Shown here piece by piece: positions 16,456-24,307 of a DNA stretch of 39,129 nt. Numbering within the stretch: position 1 is the stretch's first letter; every line of letters begins with the position of its first letter. The notes below the pieces were generated by a model that saw only the letters and a program-made list of their open reading frames with translations, was not told the origin of the DNA and made no database searches. A program made the translations under genes and the position numbers. The DNA is from Peptococcaceae bacterium UBA2264 (lineage in GTDB: Bacteria; Bacillota; Desulfitobacteriia; Desulfitobacteriales; Desulfitobacteriaceae): contig DDXI01000073.1 in NCBI GenBank assembly GCA_002347475.1, positions 1 to 39,129 on the forward strand, written 5' to 3'.

Positions 16456-17268
16456 TTAACGGAGTAATTGAAGAACGCCTTGCGGCTGTTGGTTGGCTTG
16501 AGCCAGCATTGCTGTAGCAGCTTGGGAAAGGATATTGTTCTTTTGGTAATTCATCATTTCTTTGGCCATGTCCACGTCGCGGATACGGGATTCGGCAGCG
16601 GTCAGATTCTCGCTGGTAGTACCCAGATTATTGATGGTATGTTCCAGACGGTTCTGCACAGCACCTAACTGTGAACGAGTTGTAGATACACTTCCAATTG
16701 CTGTATCCAAGTTATCCAGCGCTGTTTGCGCAGTTGCTTTTGTTGTCAGATCGCCAATTGCTCCCATAATTGTTGCGGCATCCTGTTGGGAAAAAGTAAA
16801 AGATATTACTTGCCCCGAATTTGCACCAATCTGAAAATCGACAGCAGTTGTGGAGCCATCCCAAAGTTTTTGCGTATTGAACTCGGTATCATTAGAAATA
16901 CGAGTAATCTCCTCTGCCAAGGATTGATATTCATTATCAATTGAAGTCCGATCTGCATCCACATTGGTATCACTGGAAGATTGCACTGCTAACTCTCTCA
17001 TCCTCTGCAGGATGCTGTGAGTTTCATTCAAGGCACCTTCAGCAGTCTGGATCATGGAAATACCATCCTGGGCATTACGAGTTGCTTGATCCATACCACG
17101 GATCTGACCGCGCATTTTTTCGGAGATAGCCAAGCCGGCAGCATCGTCACCGGCACGGTTGATGCGAAGACCGGAAGACAGTTTTTCCAGAGACTTGGCC
17201 GAATTGGCGTTGTTGGCACTCAAAGACCGATAAGTATTCAGAGAAGCCATGTTGTGATTAATAATCAT
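16456..17268 (-). CDS. fliC: Flagellin
   Basis: This is the filament subunit. The 270-residue product has only the conserved D0/D1 regions: N-terminal MIINHNMASLNTYRSLSANN and SLEKLSSGLRINRAGDDAAGLAISEKMRGQIRG, and C-terminal ARIRDVDMAKEMMNYQKNNILSQAATAMLAQANQ-like sequence ending VLQLLR. It lacks the variable outer domains, so it is a short flagellin like Bacillus Hag. The ATG at 17268 is set by a perfect AAGGAGG at 17277-17283; the frame continues upstream to 17334 without similarity. Its leader carries a CsrA-type hairpin, and csrA-fliW lie just upstream. Confidence 0.97.
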   Translation of the reverse strand: MIINHNMASLNTYRSLSANNANSAKSLEKLSSGLRINRAGDDAAGLAISEKMRGQIRGMDQATRNAQDGISMIQTAEGALNETHSILQRMRELAVQSSSDTNVDADRTSIDNEYQSLAEEITRISNDTEFNTQKLWDGSTTAVDFQIGANSGQVISFTFSQQDAATIMGAIGDLTTKATAQTALDNLDTAIGSVSTTRSQLGAVQNRLEHTINNLGTTSENLTAAESRIRDVDMAKEMMNYQKNNILSQAATAMLAQANQQPQGVLQLLR

Positions 17269-17294
17269 TATATATTCCTCCTTGATTTTGATGC

Positions 17295-17310
17295 CGGGCA
17301 TCCTTGCCCG
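17295..17310 (-). promoter_or_regulatory. CsrA-binding hairpin in the flagellin leader
   Basis: On the minus strand CGGGCA-AGGA-TGCCCG forms a perfect 6-bp stem with AGGA as the 4-base loop. The core CAAGGATG matches the preferred CsrA target (CARGGAUG presented in a loop). It lies 26 bases before the flagellin ATG, and the ribosome site itself contains CAAGGAGG, giving a second GGA. This is the two-site layout known for Bacillus hag repression by CsrA. Binding is inferred, not shown. Confidence 0.75.
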
Positions 17311-17394
17311 TGCATTTGCTGTTACTGGCAGCAAATCGCTTCTTCCCTCCGGCCGGTCGGGACAAAAGTTATCTGCTGTGCAAGCTCACTATAT

Positions 17395-17422
17395 CTATCG
17401 CTGATTGTCCTCAATTACCTTA
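17395..17422 (-). promoter_or_regulatory. Candidate sigma-28 promoter for flagellin
   Basis: On the minus strand TAAG (17419-17422), 16 bases, then AGCGATAG (17395-17402) resembles the sigma-28 pattern TAAA-N15-GCCGATAT, keeping the central CGATA. It would give a leader of about 120 bases including the CsrA hairpin. The match is partial. Confidence 0.35.
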
Positions 17423-17545
17423 AGCCTCAGATAACCGATTATCAGCGAGTATAGCCCAATAAATCTTTTTTTCTTCTTTTTTCTCTGCTTTTTGCCTATT
17501 ATTGTCTAGCACAGGTCTTTTTCTATATTTTTTCTGATAAGTCGG

Positions 17546-17779
17546 TTATTTACTTTTGGGTAAAGCTTTAAGTACATCCAGACCTGAAAAATCTTCCGGA
17601 ATAATTGCTTGTTTATTTTCGGCGGCGATGGCATCAAAAATCTCCCCCCGGTAGATCTTGATCTCTTTGGGAGCTTCAATGGTCAGGCGAACCTGATCCC
17701 CTTTGATGCCTACCACTGTAACTACAATATCATTGCCGATAACAAGACGTTCCCCAATTTTACGGGTAAGTGCCAGCAT
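17546..17779 (-). CDS. csrA: CsrA, post-transcriptional regulator
   Basis: CsrA is a small dimeric RNA-binding protein that blocks translation, in Firmicutes mainly of flagellin. The 77-residue product starts MLALTRKIGERLVIGNDIVVTVVGIKGDQVRLTIEAPKEIKIYRGEI, the canonical family sequence with the conserved RNA-binding strands. The ATG at 17779 is preceded by AGGGGAGTG and lies four bases after the fliW stop; the frame opening at 17806 is inside fliW. The C-terminal tail (about residues 55-77) is of the extended Firmicutes type, which contacts FliW in known complexes. Confidence 0.96.
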   Translation of the reverse strand: MLALTRKIGERLVIGNDIVVTVVGIKGDQVRLTIEAPKEIKIYRGEIFDAIAAENKQAIIPEDFSGLDVLKALPKSK

Positions 17780-17783
17780 TTTA

Positions 17784-18242
17784 TCACTCCCCTTCTTCAA
17801 CTTCAACCAATGTTAAGCCATCAGGAAAGAGTTTCTGCCGGATGGAATATTCCGGCTTCTCCAAAATTACTTGTCTGCCCAGCCGGCTGCGGTTGTTGAC
17901 AATAAGCGGGGCCAGGAGGTTAACAGTCATATCGGCCAGTTTTTCTTTCACAGTGGCAATCAGAAAAACTCGGGGGGGATTCTCCGGAGCAAGGCCCAAT
18001 TCCTCTGATATGTCATCTTCGAGAACAAATTCGTAGTCTGCAAAAAATTGAAACGGATCAACCAGCAAGAAAGTCAGATTGGCTTCTGCTGCCGACTGGA
18101 GAAAAGAAAAAGGACTTTCCCTGTCCTCTTGCAAATATACAAAAGACTTTTCCTCGGGAAAACCGGGAATTCCTTGGGAAAACCTGATAAACTGCTCTTC
18201 TTGCACATCCAAAGTACCGAATCTGGTGGATTCTATGTTCAT
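17784..18242 (-). CDS. fliW: FliW, CsrA antagonist and flagellin-binding assembly factor
   Basis: FliW binds either free flagellin or CsrA. When flagellin is exported, FliW is released and sequesters CsrA, restoring flagellin translation. The 152-residue product has the family pattern: FGTLDVQEEQFIRFSQGIPGFPEEKSFVYLQ, then FLLVDPFQFFADYEFVL and VFLIATVKEKLADMTVNLLAPLIVNNRSRLGRQVIL. The ATG has AGGAGG seven bases upstream. It is directly followed by csrA. Confidence 0.96.
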   Translation of the reverse strand: MNIESTRFGTLDVQEEQFIRFSQGIPGFPEEKSFVYLQEDRESPFSFLQSAAEANLTFLLVDPFQFFADYEFVLEDDISEELGLAPENPPRVFLIATVKEKLADMTVNLLAPLIVNNRSRLGRQVILEKPEYSIRQKLFPDGLTLVEVEEGE

Positions 18243-18350
18243 TTCATTACCTCCTGTAAACCAAACAGCTTAAGCCTGAAATATCTCCTGTTCTTATTTA
18301 TTATGTAAGGATATTGAACTGCCAGAATTTCAACTTTCCAGGGCCGGGCA

Positions 18351-18374
18351 TTTTTCCGCGCATAGCCGGAAAAA
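18351..18374. repeat. Inverted repeat downstream of flgL
   Basis: TTTTTCCG (18351-18358) and CGGAAAAA (18367-18374) can pair around an 8-base loop, about 40 bases after the flgL stop and before fliW. It lacks a clean U-run after the stem on either strand, so it may be a weak terminator or an RNA processing site between the flgMNKL and fliW-csrA genes. Confidence 0.55.
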
Positions 18375-18411
18375 AATATGATAAATGGGCCCCAAAAGCA
18401 GCTGCCTTTAA

Positions 18412-19308
18412 CTAACTGATAAAATCAACCAGGGAAGGCTGAATAATCCTGGCTCCGACAGATAAGGCCGCTTTATAAACATTCTCGGAATTTGTAAAAT
18501 CAATCATCGTCTTAGCTATATCAGCATCCTGAATATCGGAAAGGTTCTGCTGCAGATTCAAAGACATGGTATCCATTTGTTCCCGCAGCAGCGTCATCCT
18601 GTTTGTCCGCGCTCCCAGATCAGCAAGATGGGCTATGACATTGTCAATATTGCCGTCAATATTTTTTAAAGAGTCTGCCACAGCGACCGTATCATTGGTC
18701 TTTAAGGCTGTGCTTAAAGAACTTAAGGTCTCAAACATCCCGGGTATACCTGTGAGCGGAGTCTTGAACAAAGTTTGTCCATTAACTGAGATTGGAAGAG
18801 AGACGTTGCTGCCAACCTCGAACCTGATCTCCTGATCGTTTCCCTGCCATGACCAGTTCACTCCATCCCATTTTTGCAGTTCCTTGTTTGTTTGCGTGCC
18901 AGAGAAAATATATTTGGACCCAACCTGCGTATTGGCTGCCAGCCGCAGCTGTTCCTGGAGCTGATCCACTTCCAGGGACACGGCATTCCTGTCTTCCGCC
19001 GACAAAGTTCCGTTCGCTCCCTGAACCGACAGTTCCCTGACCCGCTGCAAAATTGAGGAGATATTCTCCAGGACCCCGCCGCAGTTGTTCATATACTGTA
19101 TGGCCTCATCGGCATTACTCTTCCACTGTTCCACTGCCGAAATACTGTTTTTCAGGCGCAAGGCATTCTGGACAGCAACTGGATCATCAGATGGCTTCAA
19201 GATCCGGGACCCGGAAGACAACTGATTTTGCAGAACATCCATTCTTTCCTGAGCATTTCCCAAATTACGCAAGAGATTCCGACTAAGCATGTTGTTAGTA
19301 ATACGCAT
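18412..19308 (-). CDS. flgL: FlgL, hook-filament junction protein (HAP3)
   Basis: FlgL joins the hook-side junction protein FlgK to the filament. The 298-residue product is flagellin-like at both ends: MRITNNMLSRNLLRNLGNAQERMDVLQNQLSSGSRILKPSDDPVAVQNALRL at the start and a C-terminal helix ending SVGARIIQPSLVDFI. Two ATGs six bases apart are possible; 19308 is chosen because AAGGAG lies seven bases before it and the conserved sequence begins MRIT. It follows flgK by 11 bases. Confidence 0.95.
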   Translation of the reverse strand: MRITNNMLSRNLLRNLGNAQERMDVLQNQLSSGSRILKPSDDPVAVQNALRLKNSISAVEQWKSNADEAIQYMNNCGGVLENISSILQRVRELSVQGANGTLSAEDRNAVSLEVDQLQEQLRLAANTQVGSKYIFSGTQTNKELQKWDGVNWSWQGNDQEIRFEVGSNVSLPISVNGQTLFKTPLTGIPGMFETLSSLSTALKTNDTVAVADSLKNIDGNIDNVIAHLADLGARTNRMTLLREQMDTMSLNLQQNLSDIQDADIAKTMIDFTNSENVYKAALSVGARIIQPSLVDFIS

Positions 19309-19319
19309 CCCCATTCTCC

Positions 19320-20897
19320 TTATCTTGTTATCCCCATTCCGTTGACAATTGTATCCAGCATATCATCCATCATCGTCACCATGCGGGCTGCCGCAGTATA
19401 GCTCTTCTGAAATTTCACCAGGTTAGTCATCTCTTCATCAAGTGATACCCCGGAAAATGATTCCCTTTGATTGGAAATTTGGGTTACCAAGGCATCCTGC
19501 CCCTCCTTCATCCGGTTGGCCTGCTGGCCATCAACACCGAGTTGGGCAACATTAGCCCCGTAATAGTCACTGAAAGAAGCAGCCGGAACCGGATTCAGAT
19601 CATTGGCCCCCAAAGGGTCAAATTCATGTTCCTGAATCTGTTCTTGCAAAGCCGACCAGCCACTTACCAGAGATGCGAGAGCTTGGGCAACACGGCCGTC
19701 GCCGACAACCACTTCTGTCAGGGAACTCCCTGAATCATCTGTGTTCAGGCCGGTGGCAATCCTGCCTGAATCCTCCTTGATGAGAGAATTCAAGGTGATT
19801 GTGGCTGCCGTAACAGGAAAGGCAGCTGTGGGAGAGGAACCATCCGGGAGAGTGAAGAAATCCAGGCCGGAGCTCACTGTTAAACCCTGGCCGGTGTTAT
19901 GCAAAACATTAACTGCCCTGGCTATACCCTGAGCCAGGCTATCATATTGTCCTCTGAAAGTCGGAAGATATGAATCTCTCATCTCAATACTGGCTTGTAA
20001 GGAACCCGTTTTTTCGCCCAGATCCAGAGCGGCGCCGGCTTGGGAGCCGTCAGCCCAACAGACAACGGCAAAGGGCTTGCCGTCAGGTCCTGCCGCCTCT
20101 GGTTCCTGAAGAAGATGCACCAGGCAGTTGTCCACCAGGACCTGGGGCGGAGAAGCACTGTCATTACCTATTATGATGGCATAATTATTTACCTGCCGAT
20201 CGTTAAAGGCCGGATCTCTGGTTTCAGTAACACGCACCCCCACCAACTTTGCCAGGTCATCAACCAGACTGTCCCGTTTATCCCGCAGGTCATTAGGACT
20301 ATCCCCTCTGATCTCAGCATTTTTAATCTGCATATTCAGCTCTCTGATTTGCCTGGCATCATCATTGATCTGCCTGATTTTAACTCTGACACCGGCATCC
20401 TGATCTTTTTGCAGATCATTTACTTGCTGGGCCATGAAATGAAAACTATCGGTCAGGGTTAAGGCCCTTTCCCGCACTACTGCTCTGGCCCCCATATTAT
20501 CCGGATTTTTGGCCAGATCACTCCAGGCATTCCAGAAGTTGCTCAGATCACTGCTGATGCTGTTCTCGCCTGGTTCATTAAGCAAGCCTTCGATATTCTG
20601 CAAAGTTGCCTGCTTTCCGGCCCAGTACTGCTGTTGGGAAGTTTCCCAGCGGTATTGACGATCAACAAAGGCATCGCGCGCCCGGACAATATTAGCCAAG
20701 ACAGCCCCTGTTCCCAGGCTGATCCTGTAGCCGTTTTCGGTCATAGGCCAGGGATCCGCAGCCTGGATATCAGCTATCTGCCGGGAATAGCCGACAGTCG
20801 AAGCATTGGCAATATTATGCCCTGTAATATCCACAGCAAGTTGCTGGGTTTGCAAGGCGCGGCGTGATATTTCCAAGCCAAAAAAAGTGGATGGCAT
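19320..20897 (-). CDS. flgK: FlgK, hook-filament junction protein (HAP1)
   Basis: FlgK is the first junction protein on the hook. The 525-residue product has the axial N-terminus (FFGLEISRRALQTQQLAVDITGHNIANASTVGYSRQIADIQ) and the C-terminal helix (SLDEEMTNLVKFQKSYTAAARMVTMMDDMLDTIVNGMGI). Length is within the usual range. AGGAGAG precedes the ATG. It forms an operon with flgM, flgN and flgL. Confidence 0.96.
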   Translation of the reverse strand: MPSTFFGLEISRRALQTQQLAVDITGHNIANASTVGYSRQIADIQAADPWPMTENGYRISLGTGAVLANIVRARDAFVDRQYRWETSQQQYWAGKQATLQNIEGLLNEPGENSISSDLSNFWNAWSDLAKNPDNMGARAVVRERALTLTDSFHFMAQQVNDLQKDQDAGVRVKIRQINDDARQIRELNMQIKNAEIRGDSPNDLRDKRDSLVDDLAKLVGVRVTETRDPAFNDRQVNNYAIIIGNDSASPPQVLVDNCLVHLLQEPEAAGPDGKPFAVVCWADGSQAGAALDLGEKTGSLQASIEMRDSYLPTFRGQYDSLAQGIARAVNVLHNTGQGLTVSSGLDFFTLPDGSSPTAAFPVTAATITLNSLIKEDSGRIATGLNTDDSGSSLTEVVVGDGRVAQALASLVSGWSALQEQIQEHEFDPLGANDLNPVPAASFSDYYGANVAQLGVDGQQANRMKEGQDALVTQISNQRESFSGVSLDEEMTNLVKFQKSYTAAARMVTMMDDMLDTIVNGMGITR

Positions 20898-20944
20898 AAT
20901 TAACTCTCCTGTCCAATATCAAAATAATTGCTTTCCCGGTTGTC

Positions 20945-21427
20945 TTAAACTGAGCGGTCCAAGAGATGTGTTCTGCTCCGGGAGACAATATCTTTACGCC
21001 GGGGGTTGGCATAAGTTGTTCCTTCCTGTTGAGTCAGTAAGGATGAGGTTAAATTAACAATCTTCAAAGCCTGCTGCAATAATTGTGTATTTGATTCATG
21101 GACATTTATTAATCTCTTGATAAGATCTTCCAGTCTGATTTGAATCCCCGACAGTTCCGGAAAATGAGCAGCCAGTTCTTTCAATGTAAGCTTTTCTGAC
21201 GGCTTACCAAGCTCATTTCCAATTTGTTCTGCCCAAAAAAGACGTTCCTTTTCCAAGCGGGAAAGCTCCCGCAAGAGTTGTTCTTCATTCAGAGTTATGG
21301 TTTCTAAATTGACCAGCTTATTGCTGATCAGCGCTTCTTGCTTTTGCTGGGCAAACTCATATAAGGCAGCATATACATCTGCCTGCAATCTCAAATTTTC
21401 CTTCAGGTTATGCAGAATACTTGCCAC
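20945..21427 (-). CDS. flgN: FlgN-type chaperone for FlgK/FlgL
   Basis: FlgN chaperones the junction proteins to the export gate. The 160-residue product is a helical, charged protein (LKENLRLQADVYAALYEFAQQKQEALISNKLVNLETITLNEEQLLRELSRLEKERLFWAEQI) of FlgN size and pattern. It lies between flgM and flgK, the usual place. The start is GTG at 21427 with AAGGAG seven bases upstream. Confidence 0.88.
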   Translation of the reverse strand: MASILHNLKENLRLQADVYAALYEFAQQKQEALISNKLVNLETITLNEEQLLRELSRLEKERLFWAEQIGNELGKPSEKLTLKELAAHFPELSGIQIRLEDLIKRLINVHESNTQLLQQALKIVNLTSSLLTQQEGTTYANPRRKDIVSRSRTHLLDRSV

Positions 21428-21451
21428 ACTCCGGCTCCTTCCCAGTCAGCA

Positions 21452-21736
21452 TTAAACCTTTTTATTTTCAGTGCTGTTTAAGATAATTTCAGCAAGCTTG
21501 CGCGTATCCGGTTCATAAAGGCCTTCAGCCAGTAAGCTCGTTATTTCCTTGACTATTTCTTCTCTGACAGAAGGGATCTCTTTGGCTTTTTGTACTAAAT
21601 TCTGATAACCCTGTACTTTTTCGGAAACAATCACCTGATCATTGCCTGAGTTTATCAGCTTGCTTTTTATCTGCTCCGTCCTGCCGGCTGCCTGGACACT
21701 CCCCACCGGAAAGATTGATGTTCCGTCAACTTTCAT
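21452..21736 (-). CDS. flgM: FlgM, anti-sigma-28 factor
   Basis: FlgM holds sigma-28 inactive until it is exported through the finished hook. The 94-residue product has the family C-terminal helices (REEIVKEITSLLAEGLYEPDTRKLAEIILNS) and a flexible N-terminus. AGGTGA precedes the ATG. A weak sigma-28-like -10 (TTCGATAT on the minus strand, 21783-21790) lies about 45 bases upstream without a good -35. The divergent motA gene has a much better sigma-28 site in the same gap. Confidence 0.92.
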   Translation of the reverse strand: MKVDGTSIFPVGSVQAAGRTEQIKSKLINSGNDQVIVSEKVQGYQNLVQKAKEIPSVREEIVKEITSLLAEGLYEPDTRKLAEIILNSTENKKV

Positions 21737-21830
21737 TTTTGTCTCACCTCTGACTGTTTCTGTTCTTAACTTCTTAACTGTAATATCGAAAAGAATATCT
21801 GAAAACTGAAGTAAAATACTAAAAAAATAC

Positions 21831-21858
21831 TAAATATTTTTAACTAAATTGCCGATAA
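21831..21858 (+). promoter_or_regulatory. Sigma-28 promoter for motAB
   Basis: TAAA (21831-21834), a 16-base spacer and GCCGATAA (21851-21858) match the sigma-28 (SigD) consensus TAAA-N15-GCCGATAT at 11 of 12 positions. It points toward motA. The leader to the GTG start would be about 165 bases; it contains a second AAGGAGG-like site (around 21976) with no usable start codon behind it. Confidence 0.75.
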
Positions 21859-22028
21859 TCTTTTTGCGGGGAATAATATAATTCCGGCTTCCCTTATTTT
21901 TCTTGTCTGAAATAAAATACAAGAAACTGAAGATCCCAAGCACATTATGGCATATCAGATTAAATTGTAAAAAAAAGGAGGAAGTTGCCCTAACCTTCAT
22001 CAAAGGGGTTTTCAGGTGCAGCGTAATA

Positions 22029-22835
22029 GTGGATGTATCAACAATCATAGGTATAATTCTCGGCGTAGGTGGTCTGCTGACGGGTTTTGTCCTGGAACAC
22101 GGCCTTTTGTCCTCGCTTTTACAGGGGCCGGCAGCAATTATCGTATTTGGCGGCACAGCAGGGGCCATTCTGACCAGTTTTCCCCTTTCCGAATTAAAAA
22201 AATTTGGTCACTGGCTGAAAATCGCTTTCAGCAATCAATCTTTCGGTACCACTGAAGCTTACAATACCCTGGTTCATTTTGCCGAAAAAGCTCGCCGGGA
22301 GGGACTTCTCAGTTTAGAAGAAGAACTTGTTAATGTCAGTGATCGTTTTACCCGACAAGGTATGCAGCTAGTTATCGACGGCACAGATTCCGAGATTACC
22401 AGGGAAATTTTGGAATCGGATATTACGGTAATAGAGAAACGCCATAAAACGGGAATTCTTGTTTTTGAGGCAGCAGGAGGGTATGCTCCTACCATGGGAA
22501 TTATCGGCACCGTAATGGGGCTGGTCCATGTCCTGGGTAACCTTTCGGATCCTTCCGCCTTGTCAGGAGCGATTGCGTCCGCCTTTATTGCCACTCTATA
22601 CGGTGTGGCATCCGCCAACCTGATCTGGCTGCCCATCGGCATCAAATTAAAAAATAAGGATAAAGCAGAAATAGCCGCCCTGGAAATGATCCTGGACGGT
22701 ATACTCTCTATTCAAGCCGGTGAAAATCCCTCGATTTTAAAAGAAAAGTTAAAAACTCATCTGGGAAATATCCCCGAACCTGCAACTCAGAAAAAGCCAG
22801 AAGGAATTCCTGCCAGATCAAGTTCGTTGGTATGA
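22029..22835 (+). CDS. motA: MotA, flagellar stator protein
   Basis: MotA is the proton- or sodium-channel stator subunit that drives rotation. The product of about 268 residues begins VDVSTIIGIILGVGGLLTGFVLEHG, has four membrane segments, and carries the family stretch RHKTGILVFEAAGGYAPTMGIIGTVMGLVHVLGNLSDPSALSGAIASAFIATLYGVASANLIWLPI. The frame is open from 21903, but the conserved sequence begins at a GTG at 22029 with AGGTG about ten bases upstream. Upstream residues do not look like MotA, so 22029 is preferred with moderate certainty. Confidence 0.93.
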   Translation: MDVSTIIGIILGVGGLLTGFVLEHGLLSSLLQGPAAIIVFGGTAGAILTSFPLSELKKFGHWLKIAFSNQSFGTTEAYNTLVHFAEKARREGLLSLEEELVNVSDRFTRQGMQLVIDGTDSEITREILESDITVIEKRHKTGILVFEAAGGYAPTMGIIGTVMGLVHVLGNLSDPSALSGAIASAFIATLYGVASANLIWLPIGIKLKNKDKAEIAALEMILDGILSIQAGENPSILKEKLKTHLGNIPEPATQKKPEGIPARSSSLV

Positions 22836-22876
22836 AAAATAAAGATAACAAGCTGCTGTTGAGAAGGTGATTATAG

Positions 22877-23686
22877 TTGGCCCGAAAAAAAGAACCCGAA
22901 CCGGAAAAAGAAAATAACGAACGTTGGCTCCTTACCTATTCAGACCTTATCACTCTTCTGATGATCTTTTTCGTGGTTCTCTATGCTATGAGTAATATTG
23001 ATGCCCAAAAATTCAGGGCTATGGCTGATTCTTTAAACAAGGCTCTGGGGGGCGGAAGACCAGCCGCTCTGGATATTAATGAAAAACCGGGAGGACCGAA
23101 AGTCATCGGCGAAACCACCCCTCAGCTAGCCACGGAAAAAGCCACAGAAAACAAGAACGAATCAGATACAGAAAAAATCAACCTTGAAAATATTACAATT
23201 AAAGAACTCAAAGCAAAACTGGATAATTATGCTGCTGAGAATAATATCCAGAACACAATGGTCTCTTCGGTAGAAGAGCGAGGTTTGATTGTCAGTGTTA
23301 AAGATACTTTGCTTTTTAACAGCGGTTCAGCGGTGGTTACCGCAAATGCACACGAACTCCTGGAAAAAATCAGCAAGTTTATGCTCGATGTGCCGAATTA
23401 TATTCGAATTGAGGGACACACTGATAATGTCCCAATCAACACCCAGCAATTTCAAAGCAATTGGGAATTGTCCGTTCTGCGTGCTACGAATGTTCTCCAG
23501 CTCATGATCAACGAAGGCCATATTTCACCGAATCGCCTTTCTGCTGCAGGATATGGTGAATTTCGGCCCATCTCTTCCAATACTGATACAGAGGGCCATG
23601 CTCGTAATCGCCGGGTAGATATCGTGATCCTGAAAACGAAATATGATATCATTGAACCCGGTGAACAATCAGGAATTAACCCCTAA
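22877..23686 (+). CDS. motB: MotB, flagellar stator protein with peptidoglycan-binding domain
   Basis: MotB anchors the stator to the cell wall and carries the ion-binding aspartate. The 269-residue product has one membrane helix with the key Asp in WLLTYSDLITLLMIFFVVLYAM, a linker, and an OmpA-like domain (IEGHTDNVPINTQQFQSNWELSVLRATNVLQLM, then RLSAAGYGEFRPISSN and RNRRVDIVIL). The start is a TTG with AGAAGGTGA upstream. It follows motA by 41 bases. Confidence 0.96.
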   Translation: MARKKEPEPEKENNERWLLTYSDLITLLMIFFVVLYAMSNIDAQKFRAMADSLNKALGGGRPAALDINEKPGGPKVIGETTPQLATEKATENKNESDTEKINLENITIKELKAKLDNYAAENNIQNTMVSSVEERGLIVSVKDTLLFNSGSAVVTANAHELLEKISKFMLDVPNYIRIEGHTDNVPINTQQFQSNWELSVLRATNVLQLMINEGHISPNRLSAAGYGEFRPISSNTDTEGHARNRRVDIVILKTKYDIIEPGEQSGINP

Positions 23687-23697
23687 GGAGGAATAGT

Positions 23698-24138
23698 ATG
23701 GCCTTGAAGATAGACGGGACTCCCCAGCCAGAATTCCTAACCCGTGAAGTCCTGGTCACAACCGGGCAAAGCGGACCAGAGTTCAGCAAAACTCTGGCCG
23801 AGGCTGCGATAATGCGGCAAGCCAAATTAGAGGATTTTCTGGATCGTTTAAATATCCAGGGAGAAAAGTTGGCCAAATCCCTTTCTTTGCATGATTTAGC
23901 TGATTTCAAAGCTATGATCAAATCATTTCTCCGTTCAACTTTCGGACAAAGCCGTAAAATGCAGGAACAAACTTTTTGGGATTATAGCGGCCGGCCAAAA
24001 ATCCTGGCCAGGATTACCAACATAGAAAATCAGCTGGAGGATTTGGGCCGGAAAGTCCTGAACAAACAAACCGAACCTTTGGATATTCTGACTAAAATCA
24101 ATGAGATATATGGTCTTATTCTGGATCTCCTTATCTGA
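23698..24138 (+). CDS. DUF327 (YaaR-family) protein in the motAB operon
   Basis: The 146-residue product matches the YaaR/DUF327 pattern: an extended N-terminus (FLTREVLVTTGQSGPEFSKTL), then helices with SLHDLADFKAMIKSFLRSTFGQSRKMQE and a C-terminal ILTKINEIYGLILDLLI. A perfect AAGGAGG lies before the ATG, 11 bases after the motB stop, so it is the third gene of the motAB unit. The family's function is not established to my knowledge; the operon suggests a link with motility here. The call rests on recognised family pattern. Confidence 0.78.
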   Translation: MALKIDGTPQPEFLTREVLVTTGQSGPEFSKTLAEAAIMRQAKLEDFLDRLNIQGEKLAKSLSLHDLADFKAMIKSFLRSTFGQSRKMQEQTFWDYSGRPKILARITNIENQLEDLGRKVLNKQTEPLDILTKINEIYGLILDLLI

Positions 24139-24252
24139 GAGGCCAGAGGTCTTTTCCAGGAATAGACACCGGGACATCCTGACAGGTAATCGCGCAGAAG
24201 TTAAGGAATGTCATGTCCGACTGTACTTATGTGCCGGGCGCACAAAGCTAAT

Positions 24253-24284
24253 GGAGCCGAACTCAAAGTTTATGAGTCGGCTCC
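24253..24284. terminator. Bidirectional hairpin between DUF327 gene and aldolase
   Basis: GGAGCCGAACTCA and TGAGTCGGCTCC pair with a single bulged base around a 7-base loop. The site lies between convergent genes, 115 bases after the DUF327 stop and 24 bases after the aldolase stop. The U-run is poor on both sides (TGTTATTATT on plus), so it is a probable rather than certain terminator. Confidence 0.7.
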
Positions 24285-24307
24285 TGTTATTATTCCTGAT
24301 ATAATTT

